Of a DNA stretch of 64,000 bases, positions 8,655-15,624 are shown piece after piece. The stretch lies in the NCBI GenBank assembly GCA_016713825.1, contig JADJOJ010000004.1, positions 62,001 through 126,000 on the forward strand. Direction: 5' to 3'. Origin of the DNA: Candidatus Leptofilum gracile. Lineage in GTDB: Bacteria > Chloroflexota > Anaerolineae > Promineifilales > Promineifilaceae. Position 1 is the stretch's first letter, and each line of letters starts with the position of its first letter. The notes below the pieces were generated by a model. It saw only the letters and a list, made by a program, of their open reading frames with translations. It searched no databases and had not been told where the DNA came from. The position numbers and the translations under genes were made by a program.

Positions 8655-8861
8655 AATCCACAGATTACGCAGATTACACAGATTTTTTCTCGATACATTT
8701 CTATGATCCTTCGCCTTTGTGCAAGAATGATGAGCGAGGAAGAAAAAATCAGTGTTTATCCGTGAGTCCACTGAAAAAACAAACCGCAAAGACGCAAAGG
8801 ACGCAGAGTTTTAAAGATTACCAGAGAAAAATCTTTGCGGTCTCTGCGCCTCTGCGGTGAA
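8655..8861. repeat. Intergenic repeat region with CGCAGATTACG and GCAAAGACGCAAAG elements
   Basis: The 254-bp gap between the nucleotidyltransferase and BMC-P genes has no credible ORF. It holds CACAGATTACGCAGATTACACAG-type units (8657-8682). It also holds an inverted repeat whose arms are CCGCAAAGACGCAAAGGACGC (8784-8804) and complementary CTTTGCGGTCTCTGCG-type units (8833-8861). Confidence 0.7.
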
Positions 8862-8899
8862 ATCACCCTTTTTTCAGTAGAGCCATCCGTGTCCCATGC

Positions 8900-9187
8900 T
8901 TACTTTCGGTACTTTTCTTCGCCGCCCACTTCCCAACTGTCCACAATGGCCATGATGACGGCGTCACACGGCCGTTTATCTGTAACCTTGGTTTGGCGAG
9001 CGGAACTGCCAGTAGCCACCATCACCACCTCATCCAGACCTGCGCCCACGGCATCGGCGGCAACCAGATAGCCGGATTCTTCTTCGTTTTCGGCCGTTAG
9101 CCGCCGCACCAGCAGGAACTTCAGCCCGTCCAGCGATGCCTCTTTTTGCGTAGACACCAGCGTGCCAACAACTTTGCCTAGAAACAT
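8900..9187 (-). CDS. BMC vertex protein (BMC-P, EutN/CcmL family), copy 2
   Basis: 95 aa from ATG 9187 (MFLGKVVGTLVSTQKEASLD). A longer in-frame version to 9253 only translates a repeat. It has the EutN/CcmL pattern: KFLLVRRL, GYLVAADAVGAGLDEVVMVATGSSAR, then CDAVIMAIVDSWEV. It is predicted to form the pentamers at shell vertices. It differs clearly from copy 1 at 3465-3734, so the shell may carry two kinds of vertex. It lies directly downstream of the BMC-H gene. Confidence 0.93.
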   Translation of the reverse strand: MFLGKVVGTLVSTQKEASLDGLKFLLVRRLTAENEEESGYLVAADAVGAGLDEVVMVATGSSARQTKVTDKRPCDAVIMAIVDSWEVGGEEKYRK

Positions 9188-9192
9188 GTTTC

Positions 9193-9283
9193 CATTATCC
9201 GTAAACGGTGAACGGTAATCGGTGAACGGTAATCGGTCGCCTGTAAGTTGCACCGATTACGGATAACCGATAACCGATTACCC
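9193..9283. repeat. Intergenic inverted repeat, CGGTAATCGG family (copy 1)
   Basis: Tandem GTAAACGGTGAACGGTAATCGG-like units (9200-9237) face complementary CCGATTACGGATAACCGATAACCG units (9252-9281). Related elements lie at 33556-33628 and 38919-39003. It separates the BMC-H and BMC-P genes, and its translation would add false N-terminal residues to BMC-P. Confidence 0.75.
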
Positions 9284-9573
9284 TATTCAGAGGCGTCTTG
9301 GCGACCCAGCGGCAGAACCGCGTCCACATTCGCGTGGGGACGGGGGATGACGTGGACGGCGACCACTTCGCCAACTTTCTCAGCGCCGCGTGTACCGGCT
9401 TCAACGGCCGCTTTTACTGCCGCTACGTCACCCCGCACAATGGCGGTTACGTGGCCACCGCCGGTCTTCTCATAGCCAACCAACTCGACACGCGCCGCTT
9501 TCACCATCGCGTCTGATGCCTCCACCATGGCGGCAAAACTGCGACATTCAATCATTCCTAATGCTTCTGACAT
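9283..9573 (-). CDS. BMC shell hexamer protein (BMC-H, PduA/EutM-like)
   Basis: 96 aa with a single canonical BMC domain: [20 protein letters not shown], then the pore and sheet segment [20 protein letters not shown] and [12 protein letters not shown], ending in [19 protein letters not shown]. This is the main building block of the shell facets. The pore loop reads TGGGH where PduA/EutM-type proteins usually have IGSGL or similar, so pore size or charge may differ. The only single-domain BMC-H in this locus, it lies between BMC-P and the larger BMC-T. Confidence 0.96.
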   Translation of the reverse strand: MSEALGMIECRSFAAMVEASDAMVKAARVELVGYEKTGGGHVTAIVRGDVAAVKAAVEAGTRGAEKVGEVVAVHVIPRPHANVDAVLPLGRQDASE

Positions 9574-9587
9574 GTTCGGTTCTCCTG

Positions 9588-9643
9588 TTATTAGTGGTTA
9601 GTGGTTGGTGGCTGGTTACTAGCCATGAGCCACCGGCCACTAA
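9588..9643. repeat. Intergenic inverted repeat (TTAGTGGTTAGTGG family)
   Basis: Tandem TTAGTGG and TTGGTGG units (9590-9613) face complementary GCCACCGGCCACTAA (9629-9643). It fills the gap between the BMC-T and BMC-H genes. Confidence 0.6.
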
Positions 9644-9645
9644 AA

Positions 9646-10284
9646 CTATTCACTTTTCTTGGTTTCTTGGGAACGGCCGCTTACACTTTCAATCGCATCA
9701 ATGGCGGCCTGATACCCCGCCATGATGTCCTGCTCAGAGCCGCCCAAATAGACGCGGCCAAAGCTGCCGTAGGCGGTCACTTCCAAAATGTTCAGATTGG
9801 CTCGTTTTTCTGCCTCGTTGGCGGCCAGAGCGGCGTAGGCGGCGGGCTGCACTTCCATTACGTACAGCGTTTGCCCCGCCAAAATCATGTGCCCGTGGCG
9901 CATGCGGTTAATCAGCTGTACCTGGTGTGGGTCGATGTTGCGGATAATCTGGCTGGACACCACGCGCGGCTTGAGCCGATCTTCTTCCTTTAGCGCCAAT
10001 GCTTCCAAAATGGCCGCCCCGGCAGCGCGCACGTCTGCCTGGCTGCTGGAATGCACCTCCAGCAGGCCATACAGCCGCTCTACAATTTGCATACCGGGCT
10101 TCACCCCTACAGATTTCAGGGCAACGTCGGTGATGCGGTTGATTTCGATGCCGGGGGAAATTTCAATCCAGAGGGAGGCGTCGCCGGGCAGGGGGAGGAA
10201 GCCACGGGCGACGGTGCCTAAAAAGGCGGCGTGCTGGAGCTGAAGATTGTCTAAAAACACATAGCTGCGCAGTTCAACGGTCAA
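9646..10284 (-). CDS. BMC shell protein with tandem BMC domains, double-layer type (BMC-T)
   Basis: 212 aa if it starts at TTG 10284, which has a perfect AAGGAG 8 nt upstream; a longer frame to 10344 overlaps the previous gene. Two BMC-like halves are visible: [20 protein letters not shown] to about 110, and [20 protein letters not shown] to the end, with [20 protein letters not shown] near the C-terminus. From memory it resembles the gated BMC-T proteins of the Haliangium ochraceum shell that stack as two trimer layers. It follows the zinc-finger gene with 1 nt between stop and start, so the two are probably translationally coupled. Confidence 0.88.
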   Translation of the reverse strand: MTVELRSYVFLDNLQLQHAAFLGTVARGFLPLPGDASLWIEISPGIEINRITDVALKSVGVKPGMQIVERLYGLLEVHSSSQADVRAAGAAILEALALKEEDRLKPRVVSSQIIRNIDPHQVQLINRMRHGHMILAGQTLYVMEVQPAAYAALAANEAEKRANLNILEVTAYGSFGRVYLGGSEQDIMAGYQAAIDAIESVSGRSQETKKSE

Positions 10285-10285
10285 C

Positions 10286-10552
10286 TTAACGACTCCTTTC
10301 TGACGGCCACTGATGGGTGGGTTCCGTGCGTGGCTGCCATTCATCCATACTCAAATCTGGTTCTTTGCCGGTTAATTTATCAATGAGGTAATGCAGCCGC
10401 AGCATAAAAATCTCGTCATAATCGGTAATGCCGCAAACGTCGCACTGGTAGGCGGGCACGTTGGGGATAACCATGAGGTGCTCGTTGATTGGGCTGTAGT
10501 ACGCAATTTTGGTGGGCTGAAATTTACCAATTCGACAATGATGACAATCCAT
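10286..10552 (-). CDS. YgiT-type (MqsA N-terminal-like) zinc-finger protein
   Basis: 88 aa with two CxxC knuckles: MDCHHCRIG at residues 3-6 and [12 protein letters not shown] near 37-40. This matches the YgiT-type zinc finger found at the N-terminus of MqsA antitoxins and as stand-alone small proteins. Unlike MqsA, no helix-turn-helix domain follows. A good AGGAAA ribosome site precedes the ATG. It is wedged between deoC and a shell gene and may help regulate or assemble the compartment; that is inference from position only. Confidence 0.85.
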   Translation of the reverse strand: MDCHHCRIGKFQPTKIAYYSPINEHLMVIPNVPAYQCDVCGITDYDEIFMLRLHYLIDKLTGKEPDLSMDEWQPRTEPTHQWPSERSR

Positions 10553-10568
10553 AAATAATTTCCTGAGT

Positions 10569-10630
10569 AGATTTCAAAAGTCTTTCTAAACCTGTTGCAA
10601 GGCCAAAGACAAACAAGACTTTTGAAATCT
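10569..10630. repeat. Perfect 16-bp inverted repeat between deoC and the zinc-finger gene
   Basis: Arms 10569-10584 and 10615-10630 are perfect complements (AGATTTCAAAAGTCTT) around a 30-nt loop. The 3' arm begins 8 nt after deoC in transcription order. It could be an attenuator or a processing site. Confidence 0.75.
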
Positions 10631-10638
10631 TAGTTGAT

Positions 10639-11541
10639 TTAGTAACCAGAGGGGGAAACGGCCGTTCCCACCCCCTCACCCCCTGCTTCTTTCACAATCT
10701 TTACACCGGCGCTGGCCCCTAAGCGGGTCGCGCCTGCGGCGATCATCGCCTGGGCGTCGGCCAAATTGCGCACGCCGCCTGCCGCCTTTACGCCGATGTC
10801 TGGCCCCACCACTTTGCGCATCAGGGCCACATCTTCCACCGTGGCCCCACCAGGGCCAAAGCCGGTGGAGGTCTTCACAAAATCGGCCCCTGCCAGCTTG
10901 GAGAGGTGAGAGGCGATCACTTTTTCCTCATCCGTCAGCAGCGCTGCTTCGATGATCACTTTCACCAGCGCGTTGCCCGCGTGGGCGGCGCGCACCACCG
11001 AGGCGATATCCTCTTTCACCGTCACGTAATCCTGCGATTTGAGTGCGCCGACGTTGATCACCATATCAATTTCCGTCGCGCCGTCGCGGATGGCTTGCTG
11101 CGTTTCGTACGCTTTTACTGTGCCGGGGGTGGCCCCCAGCGGGAAGCCAACCACCGTACACACCTTCACACCTGAATCTTTGAGCAGTTGGGCGCTCAGC
11201 TTTACCTGGGCCGGATTGATGCAGACGGAGGCAAACTGGTAGGTGCGGGCTTCGTAGCAAAGCTGGGCAATCTGGTCTTGGGAGGCGTCTGGCTTGAGCA
11301 GGGTGTGGTCGATGTAGCGGGCGACGCCAGCATCTTGCGGCCGTGTGCCCAGCGTAGCGGTGACGCGGCTGGCCCCGGCCTGCACCACCTGCTGCACCTT
11401 ATCGGCGCAATGCTGCACGCAGGAGCCATCGGTGCAGTTGCAGCCGGAACGGCCGTTGCCCGGCTGGGGCTGATTCAAGCGCAGCAGCACCTCGCGGGTG
11501 ATTTCTTCAATTATTTGTTCGATGGCTGCTTGATTCTGCAT
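10639..11541 (-). CDS. deoC: Deoxyribose-phosphate aldolase with encapsulation peptide and Cys-rich linker
   Basis: 300 aa. It cleaves 2-deoxyribose-5-phosphate to glyceraldehyde-3-phosphate and acetaldehyde. The TIM-barrel core starts near residue 76 ([12 protein letters not shown]), with EIDMVINVG (Asp159), the Schiff-base Lys223 in [12 protein letters not shown] and Lys252 in GVKAAGGVR. Residues 5-22 ([18 protein letters not shown]) are a strong amphipathic encapsulation-like helix. A linker then carries four cysteines (34, 36, 41, 45) in [13 protein letters not shown], which could bind a metal or an Fe-S cluster. Ordinary DeoC proteins are about 220-260 aa and lack this extension. It is the likely entry enzyme of this SPU-type microcompartment, passing acetaldehyde to the PduP-like enzyme. 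Confidence 0.96.
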   Translation of the reverse strand: MQNQAAIEQIIEEITREVLLRLNQPQPGNGRSGCNCTDGSCVQHCADKVQQVVQAGASRVTATLGTRPQDAGVARYIDHTLLKPDASQDQIAQLCYEARTYQFASVCINPAQVKLSAQLLKDSGVKVCTVVGFPLGATPGTVKAYETQQAIRDGATEIDMVINVGALKSQDYVTVKEDIASVVRAAHAGNALVKVIIEAALLTDEEKVIASHLSKLAGADFVKTSTGFGPGGATVEDVALMRKVVGPDIGVKAAGGVRNLADAQAMIAAGATRLGASAGVKIVKEAGGEGVGTAVSPSGY

Positions 11542-11608
11542 TGGGTTAATTACCCAATTACCAATTACCCAATTACAAATTTACGTAATTGGGTAATTAG
11601 TAATTATT
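11541..11608. repeat. Intergenic inverted repeat, GTAATTGG family (copy 2)
   Basis: Arms built of TTACCCAATTACC units and GTAATTGGGTAATTAG units lie between rpiB and deoC. The repeat abuts the deoC start codon and takes the place of a recognisable Shine-Dalgarno site. Confidence 0.75.
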
Positions 11609-12329
11609 TTGTAAATCGCTTTTCAATTGCCCAAATTTTGTCTACGCGGCGGGCGTGGCGGTCGCCGCCAAATTCGGTGGCCAGCCAGGTTTGCACAATT
11701 TGCTGGGCCAGATTGGGGCCGATGAGTCCCGCACCCAGGGTGAGGACGTTGGCGTTGTTGTGTTCCCGACTGTTAACGGCCGTTGCCTGGTCATAACACA
11801 TCGCGGCCAGCACGCCGGGGACTTTGTTGGCGGCCATGCAGCTGCCAATGCCCGCCCCGTCGATGATGATGCCGCGCCAGGCGCGCCCGGTGCCCACCAG
11901 CTGGGCCACCGCATAGGCGAAGTCTGGGTAGTCTACCGAATCCGTGCTGTGCGTGCCACAATCTACCACCTCGTACGCCGGGTGGCTGGTGGCCAACATT
12001 TTTTTGAGCGCTTCTTTCAGGCCGTAGCCGCCATGATCGGCCCCAATGGCGATGGTAGGTTTGCCTGTGGTGGACGCTGGCTGGCTGGCGCTGGCTTCTT
12101 CCAGGCGGATGTGCCGCTCCAGGGCCGCTTGCCGGGCCAGCGGGGTGATGAGGGCGTTGGGCGGTACGGGGAAGGTTGAGTTGGGCGGCAGTTGGTGGAT
12201 ATGGTCGGCGGTGAGAAGCGGCCGTTTTCCAGCAGAAACGTGTGAGCCAGGGGCCGCTAATCCTTCGCCCATCACCCGCTTTACCACCTGGCGCACCAGC
12301 GCTTCGATCTCTTCAGAACTGTAGCTCAT
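11604..12329 (-). CDS. rpiB: Ribose-5-phosphate isomerase B-like protein with encapsulation peptide
   Basis: 241 aa from ATG 12329. It should interconvert ribose-5-phosphate and ribulose-5-phosphate, or act on a related sugar phosphate. The LacAB_rpiB core begins near residue 92 (IAIGADHGGYGLKEAL) and includes GIIIDGAGIGSCMAANKVPGV and REHNNANVLTLGAGLI. The position that holds the catalytic Cys in the usual CGTGIG motif is Asp here (DGAGIG). Residues 3-22 (YSSEEIEALVRQVVKRVMGE) form an encapsulation-like amphipathic helix, joined by a long Pro/Ala-rich linker. It lies 2 nt after lepB. RpiB together with DeoC marks the sugar-phosphate-utilising (SPU) class of BMC loci. Confidence 0.92.
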   Translation of the reverse strand: MSYSSEEIEALVRQVVKRVMGEGLAAPGSHVSAGKRPLLTADHIHQLPPNSTFPVPPNALITPLARQAALERHIRLEEASASQPASTTGKPTIAIGADHGGYGLKEALKKMLATSHPAYEVVDCGTHSTDSVDYPDFAYAVAQLVGTGRAWRGIIIDGAGIGSCMAANKVPGVLAAMCYDQATAVNSREHNNANVLTLGAGLIGPNLAQQIVQTWLATEFGGDRHARRVDKIWAIEKRFTK

Positions 12330-12331
12330 AA

Positions 12332-12925
12332 TTAATTGATGGGAAGGTCCACATGGGGTATCAGTTCCCAATCTGAAATAGGCCAGTAGACCACCATTGC
12401 TTTGCCAATGATGTTATCTTCCGGCAAGAAGCCCCAGGAATGGGAGTCGCTGGAGCTGTTGCGATTGTCGCCCAGGACAAAAAATTCCCCATTGGGAACA
12501 GTCCAGTCGCCCGTGTAGGTCGGTTCTGCCTGAATGTACGTTTCTTCCAGCAAAATGCCGTTTACCATCACCTGCTGATTCCGGATTTCAACCTGGTCGC
12601 CCGGTATACCGATGACTCGCTTGATCAGGTTCAGGTCGCTGTTGGGATGTTTAAAAACAATAATGTCCCCATGATTCGGTTCATTCAGGTAGTAGCTGAA
12701 GTTGTTGATGAGCAAATATTGACCGTTTTCCAGAGTGGGGTTCATGCTGCTGCCGTCGATGCGATACCGCCCTACGAAGCTATTGACCAACCAAAAGATG
12801 AAAAACGTCAGGAGCAGGGTTTCGACGATTTCCCGCACGACCAGTTCGGTGGGTTGTTTTCTTTCGGCAGCGGCGGGCGTGTCGTGGAATGAGGGTTGTG
12901 GGGCGTTGGACTCGGTTAGAGCCAT
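12332..12925 (-). CDS. lepB: Signal peptidase I
   Basis: 197 aa from ATG 12925, which has CAGGAG 8 nt upstream (an upstream in-frame start at 13000 has no such site). One transmembrane helix (about 31-50) is followed by the catalytic domain with Ser60 in DGSSMNPTL, general base Lys102 in IKRVIGIPGD, and the box-E motif LGDNRNSSSDSHSWG. It removes signal peptides from exported proteins at the outer face of the membrane. It is the first gene of the minus-strand run and is only 2 nt from rpiB, so it appears co-transcribed with the BMC genes, although no BMC protein has a signal peptide. Confidence 0.95.
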   Translation of the reverse strand: MALTESNAPQPSFHDTPAAAERKQPTELVVREIVETLLLTFFIFWLVNSFVGRYRIDGSSMNPTLENGQYLLINNFSYYLNEPNHGDIIVFKHPNSDLNLIKRVIGIPGDQVEIRNQQVMVNGILLEETYIQAEPTYTGDWTVPNGEFFVLGDNRNSSSDSHSWGFLPEDNIIGKAMVVYWPISDWELIPHVDLPIN

Positions 12926-13123
12926 GAAATGATTCTCCTGAAGATGTTGGAAATTATAAACGACGCTAAAAGGTGGGGCAAACCAGCGCTTTTGGCTCAT
13001 TTTTGGTTTGGTACCCGGTTGGGTTTGGGTATCGTAGTAGAGAAAATGGGTTTCGTAAAGTATTTGCTAAATTTGTTACACAAATAATAACGATTGAAAC
13101 GGCCGTACCTCACCAAATTTGGT

Positions 13124-13152
13124 TTGCATACCGTTTCGGGCGGGGCTATACT
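13124..13152 (+). promoter_or_regulatory. Probable sigma-70-type promoter of tRNA-Lys
   Basis: TTGCAT (13124-13129) and TATACT (13147-13152) are separated by exactly 17 nt and lie 17 nt before the tRNA. The -10 matches 5 of 6 consensus bases; the -35 is weaker. Confidence 0.5.
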
Positions 13153-13169
13153 TACACTCTGTCTGTTGC

Positions 13170-13242
13170 GGCTCCGTAGCTCAGCTGGCAGAGCAGGTGA
13201 CTTTTAATCACTTGGTCACAGGTTCGAATCCTGTCGGAGTCA
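13170..13242 (+). tRNA. tRNA-Lys (anticodon TTT)
   Basis: A complete 73-nt cloverleaf: acceptor stem GGCTCCG/CGGAGTC (one G-T pair), D arm GCTC..GAGC, anticodon stem GGTGA/TCACT with loop CTTTTAA (anticodon TTT), and T arm ACAGG-TTCGAAT-CCTGT with discriminator A. The CCA end is not encoded. Confidence 0.95.
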
Positions 13243-13251
13243 TACAGAATT

Positions 13252-13284
13252 AGCCCTCACAGCAGCAGTTGTGGGGGCTTTTTC
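13252..13284 (+). terminator. Intrinsic terminator after tRNA-Lys
   Basis: A 9-bp stem AGCCCTCAC/GTGGGGGCT (one G-T pair, loop 13261-13270) is followed by TTTTTC. Confidence 0.85.
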
Positions 13285-13305
13285 ATTTCATGTTTTGGGA
13301 CTTGG

Positions 13306-13358
13306 CGTGAAGCGTGATACGTGAGGAGCCATTTGTCACGTATCACGTATCACGCTTC
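13306..13358. repeat. Inverted repeat of GTGATACGTGA units
   Basis: The arm GAAGCGTGATACGTGA (13306-13321) faces TCACGTATCACGTATCACGCTTC (13336-13358), in which the TCACGTA unit is duplicated. It lies between the tRNA terminator and the moeA -10-like site. Confidence 0.75.
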
Positions 13359-13372
13359 ATTGTGTCAGGTTC

Positions 13373-13378
13373 TATAAT
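13373..13378 (+). promoter_or_regulatory. -10-like TATAAT before moeA
   Basis: A perfect TATAAT lies 28 nt before the moeA start codon. No good -35 is found; the region where it would lie is taken by the inverted repeat. Confidence 0.35.
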
Positions 13379-13405
13379 CCTCCCAGAACCTTGTTTAGGG
13401 GAATC

Positions 13406-15496
13406 ATGGCAAAAGAAACGAGCAAACGACACGTGTATTTAGAAGATATTCCGCTGGATGAGGCGCAGGCGGCGTTTCAGGCGGCGTTGGCCGCAGCGGG
13501 CTGGTGGCAGCCGCTTGAAGTTGAAGAGGTTTCGCTGGCGCAGGCGTACGGCCGTATCACTGCCCAAGCCATCTGGGCCAAACTTTCCTCCCCCCATTAC
13601 CACGCCAGCGCCATGGACGGCTATGCCCTGCGTGCTCAGGACAGCGAAGGGGCCACCGAAACCCAGCCGCTCCAGTTCACCCTCGTCGAAAATTGGGACA
13701 CGCCACCCACAGAACCGCGCCCCATCCGCCCCGTCAACACCGGGCATCCGCTGCCGCCGTGGGCCAACGCCGTGGTGATGATTGAGCATACGCAGCAGGT
13801 GGTGTTGGGGAACGGCCGTTCCGGCATTGAAATCCGCGCCAGTTTGCCCCCCTGGCACCACGTGCGCCCAATGGGGGAAGATATGGTGGCCACCGAGCTG
13901 GTGCTGCCCGCCAACCACAAATTGCGCCCGGTCGATTTGGGCGCATTGGCCGGATCGGGCCACGCTACGGTGCCCGTCTACCGCCAGCCGCGCGTGGCCA
14001 TCATCCCCACCGGCTCTGAGCTGGTGGCGGCCGAAAAAGTGGCGGAAAGCGGCATCCAGCCGGGTGAGATCATCGAGTACAACAGCCTGGTACTGGCGGC
14101 GCAGGTGGCCGAGTGGGGCGGATTGCCCACCCGTTGGCCCATTGTGCCCGATGAATTTGAGGCGATTCAAACGGCCGTTCGCCAGGCCGCCCAAGATCAC
14201 GATCTCATCCTGCTCAACGCCGGTTCCTCCGCCGGCAGCGAAGATTACACCGCCGACGTGGTGCAATCGCTGGGCCAACTGCTGGTGCACGGCGTGGCCG
14301 TCCGGCCGGGGCATCCAGTCATTTTGGGCATGGTGGGAAGTGACAAGGTGACAAGGGGGCAAGGTGACAAGGTGACAGATGCGCCCGTCACCCCATCACC
14401 CGGTCACCCGGTCACCTTGTCACCCGGTCACCCCTTCACCCCAATCATCGGCGTCCCCGGCTACCCCGTCAGCGCGGCGCTCACGGGCGAAATCTTCGTG
14501 GAGCCGGTTTTGGCGCGGTGGCAGGGGCAACGGCCGTTCCAACCGCAAACCATCCAGGCCACGCTCACCCGTAAAGTGAATTCGCACACGGGGGATGATG
14601 ATTTTGTGCGCGTGGCGGTGGGGGAGGTGAACGGCCGTTTTGTCACCACACCGATCAGTCGCGGGGCGGGGGTCATCACCTCGCTGGTGCGGGCCGATGG
14701 CCTGGTGCGCATCCCTCGCTTTAGCGAAGGGGCCGACATGGGCAGCGAGGTGACCGTGCATCTGTACCGCGATCCCCGCGACCTGGCGCGCACCATTCTG
14801 GCCATCGGCAGCCACGATCTCACGCTGGACCTCATCGCCCAATTTTTGGCAGAGCGGGGGGCGGGGCGATTGGCCTCGGCCAACGTGGGCAGCCTGAGCG
14901 GGCTGGTGGCGCTGCGCCGGGGCGAATGCCATCTGGCGGGCAGCCATCTGCTGGACCCGGAGACGGGCATTTATAACCAAAGCACCGTGCGTCGCTACCT
15001 GCCGGGCGAAGACGTGGTGCTGCTGACGCTGGTGGGGCGCGAACAGGGCTGGCTGGTGCCTGCGGGCAATCCGAAGAAGATTGCGGGATGGGCAGCGGCG
15101 GCGCGAGAGGATGTGCAGTTGGTGAACCGGCAGCGGGGCGCGGGTACGCGGGTGCTGCTGGATTATGAGCTGGGCAAGCTGGGCATTGCGCCAGAGCAGG
15201 TGCGCGGCTACGGCCGTGAGGAGTATACCCATCTGGCGGTGGCGGCGGCGGTGGTGTCTGGCACGGCCGATTTTGGCCTGGGCATTCAGGCGGCGGCGCG
15301 GGCGCTCAAGCTGGACTTTGTGCCGCTGGCCCACGAGCAGTACGATTTGGTGATGACCCGCCAGACGTTTGAGAGTGAGCGGATACGGCCGTTGCTGGAT
15401 TTGCTTAATGATGATGGGTTTAGAACGGCCGTTGCCGCCATGCCGGGGTATGATGTCTCGGTGATGGGGAACGTGGTGACGGTAAACGGCCGTTAA
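13406..15496 (+). CDS. moeA: Molybdopterin molybdenumtransferase MoeA fused to a PBP-like domain
   Basis: 696 aa from ATG 13406 (AGGGGAA ribosome site). Residues 1 to about 440 are MoeA, which inserts molybdate into MPT-AMP: SPHYHASAMDGYALRA, VRPMGEDM, IIPTGSELV, NAGSSAGSEDYTADVV and GVPGYPVSAALT are visible. Residues about 450-696 are a PBP_like (PF12727-type) substrate-binding domain (GSHDLTLDLIAQFLAERG, VNRQRGAGTRVLLDYELG, GYGREEYTHLAVAAAVVSG). This fusion is known in bacteria and archaea and is thought to bind molybdate or tungstate. Between VGS (about 312) and FTPIIGVPGYP the protein carries roughly 35 extra residues, encoded by tandem GGTGACAAGGTGACA and complementary units. This is an in-frame repeat insertion just before the conserved GVPGYPVS loop. 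Confidence 0.92.
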   Translation: MAKETSKRHVYLEDIPLDEAQAAFQAALAAAGWWQPLEVEEVSLAQAYGRITAQAIWAKLSSPHYHASAMDGYALRAQDSEGATETQPLQFTLVENWDTPPTEPRPIRPVNTGHPLPPWANAVVMIEHTQQVVLGNGRSGIEIRASLPPWHHVRPMGEDMVATELVLPANHKLRPVDLGALAGSGHATVPVYRQPRVAIIPTGSELVAAEKVAESGIQPGEIIEYNSLVLAAQVAEWGGLPTRWPIVPDEFEAIQTAVRQAAQDHDLILLNAGSSAGSEDYTADVVQSLGQLLVHGVAVRPGHPVILGMVGSDKVTRGQGDKVTDAPVTPSPGHPVTLSPGHPFTPIIGVPGYPVSAALTGEIFVEPVLARWQGQRPFQPQTIQATLTRKVNSHTGDDDFVRVAVGEVNGRFVTTPISRGAGVITSLVRADGLVRIPRFSEGADMGSEVTVHLYRDPRDLARTILAIGSHDLTLDLIAQFLAERGAGRLASANVGSLSGLVALRRGECHLAGSHLLDPETGIYNQSTVRRYLPGEDVVLLTLVGREQGWLVPAGNPKKIAGWAAAAREDVQLVNRQRGAGTRVLLDYELGKLGIAPEQVRGYGREEYTHLAVAAAVVSGTADFGLGIQAAARALKLDFVPLAHEQYDLVMTRQTFESERIRPLLDLLNDDGFRTAVAAMPGYDVSVMGNVVTVNGR
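14337..14440. repeat. Two-armed repeat inserted in frame within moeA
   Basis: Tandem GTGACAAGGTGACAAGG units (14340-14377) are followed by complementary CACCCGGTCACC and CCTTGTCACCCGG units (14388-14433). A shorter relative occurs at about 15580-15608, outside the gene. The insert keeps the frame and is translated as a Pro/Gly/Thr-rich loop (GDKVTDAPVTPSPGHPVTLS). Confidence 0.85.
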
Positions 15497-15624
15497 GCTT
15501 CCCTGACAGCTTGCCATATTGCAATAACCGCTGCAAAAAATGAGATACTCAAGGCACGAAGGGCATACAATTGAATAGATCACCTTGTCACCCATTCATC
15601 TTGTCAAAAACCAGGAGTTACTAA

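Noticed and set aside
9193..9283. CRISPR-like array in CGGTAATCGG repeats
   Set aside because: Unit length and spacing are far too short, and the structure is a single two-armed palindrome.
14420..15595. 391-aa minus-strand ORF opposite moeA
   Set aside because: Shadow of the PBP domain; rich in Arg/His with no family features.
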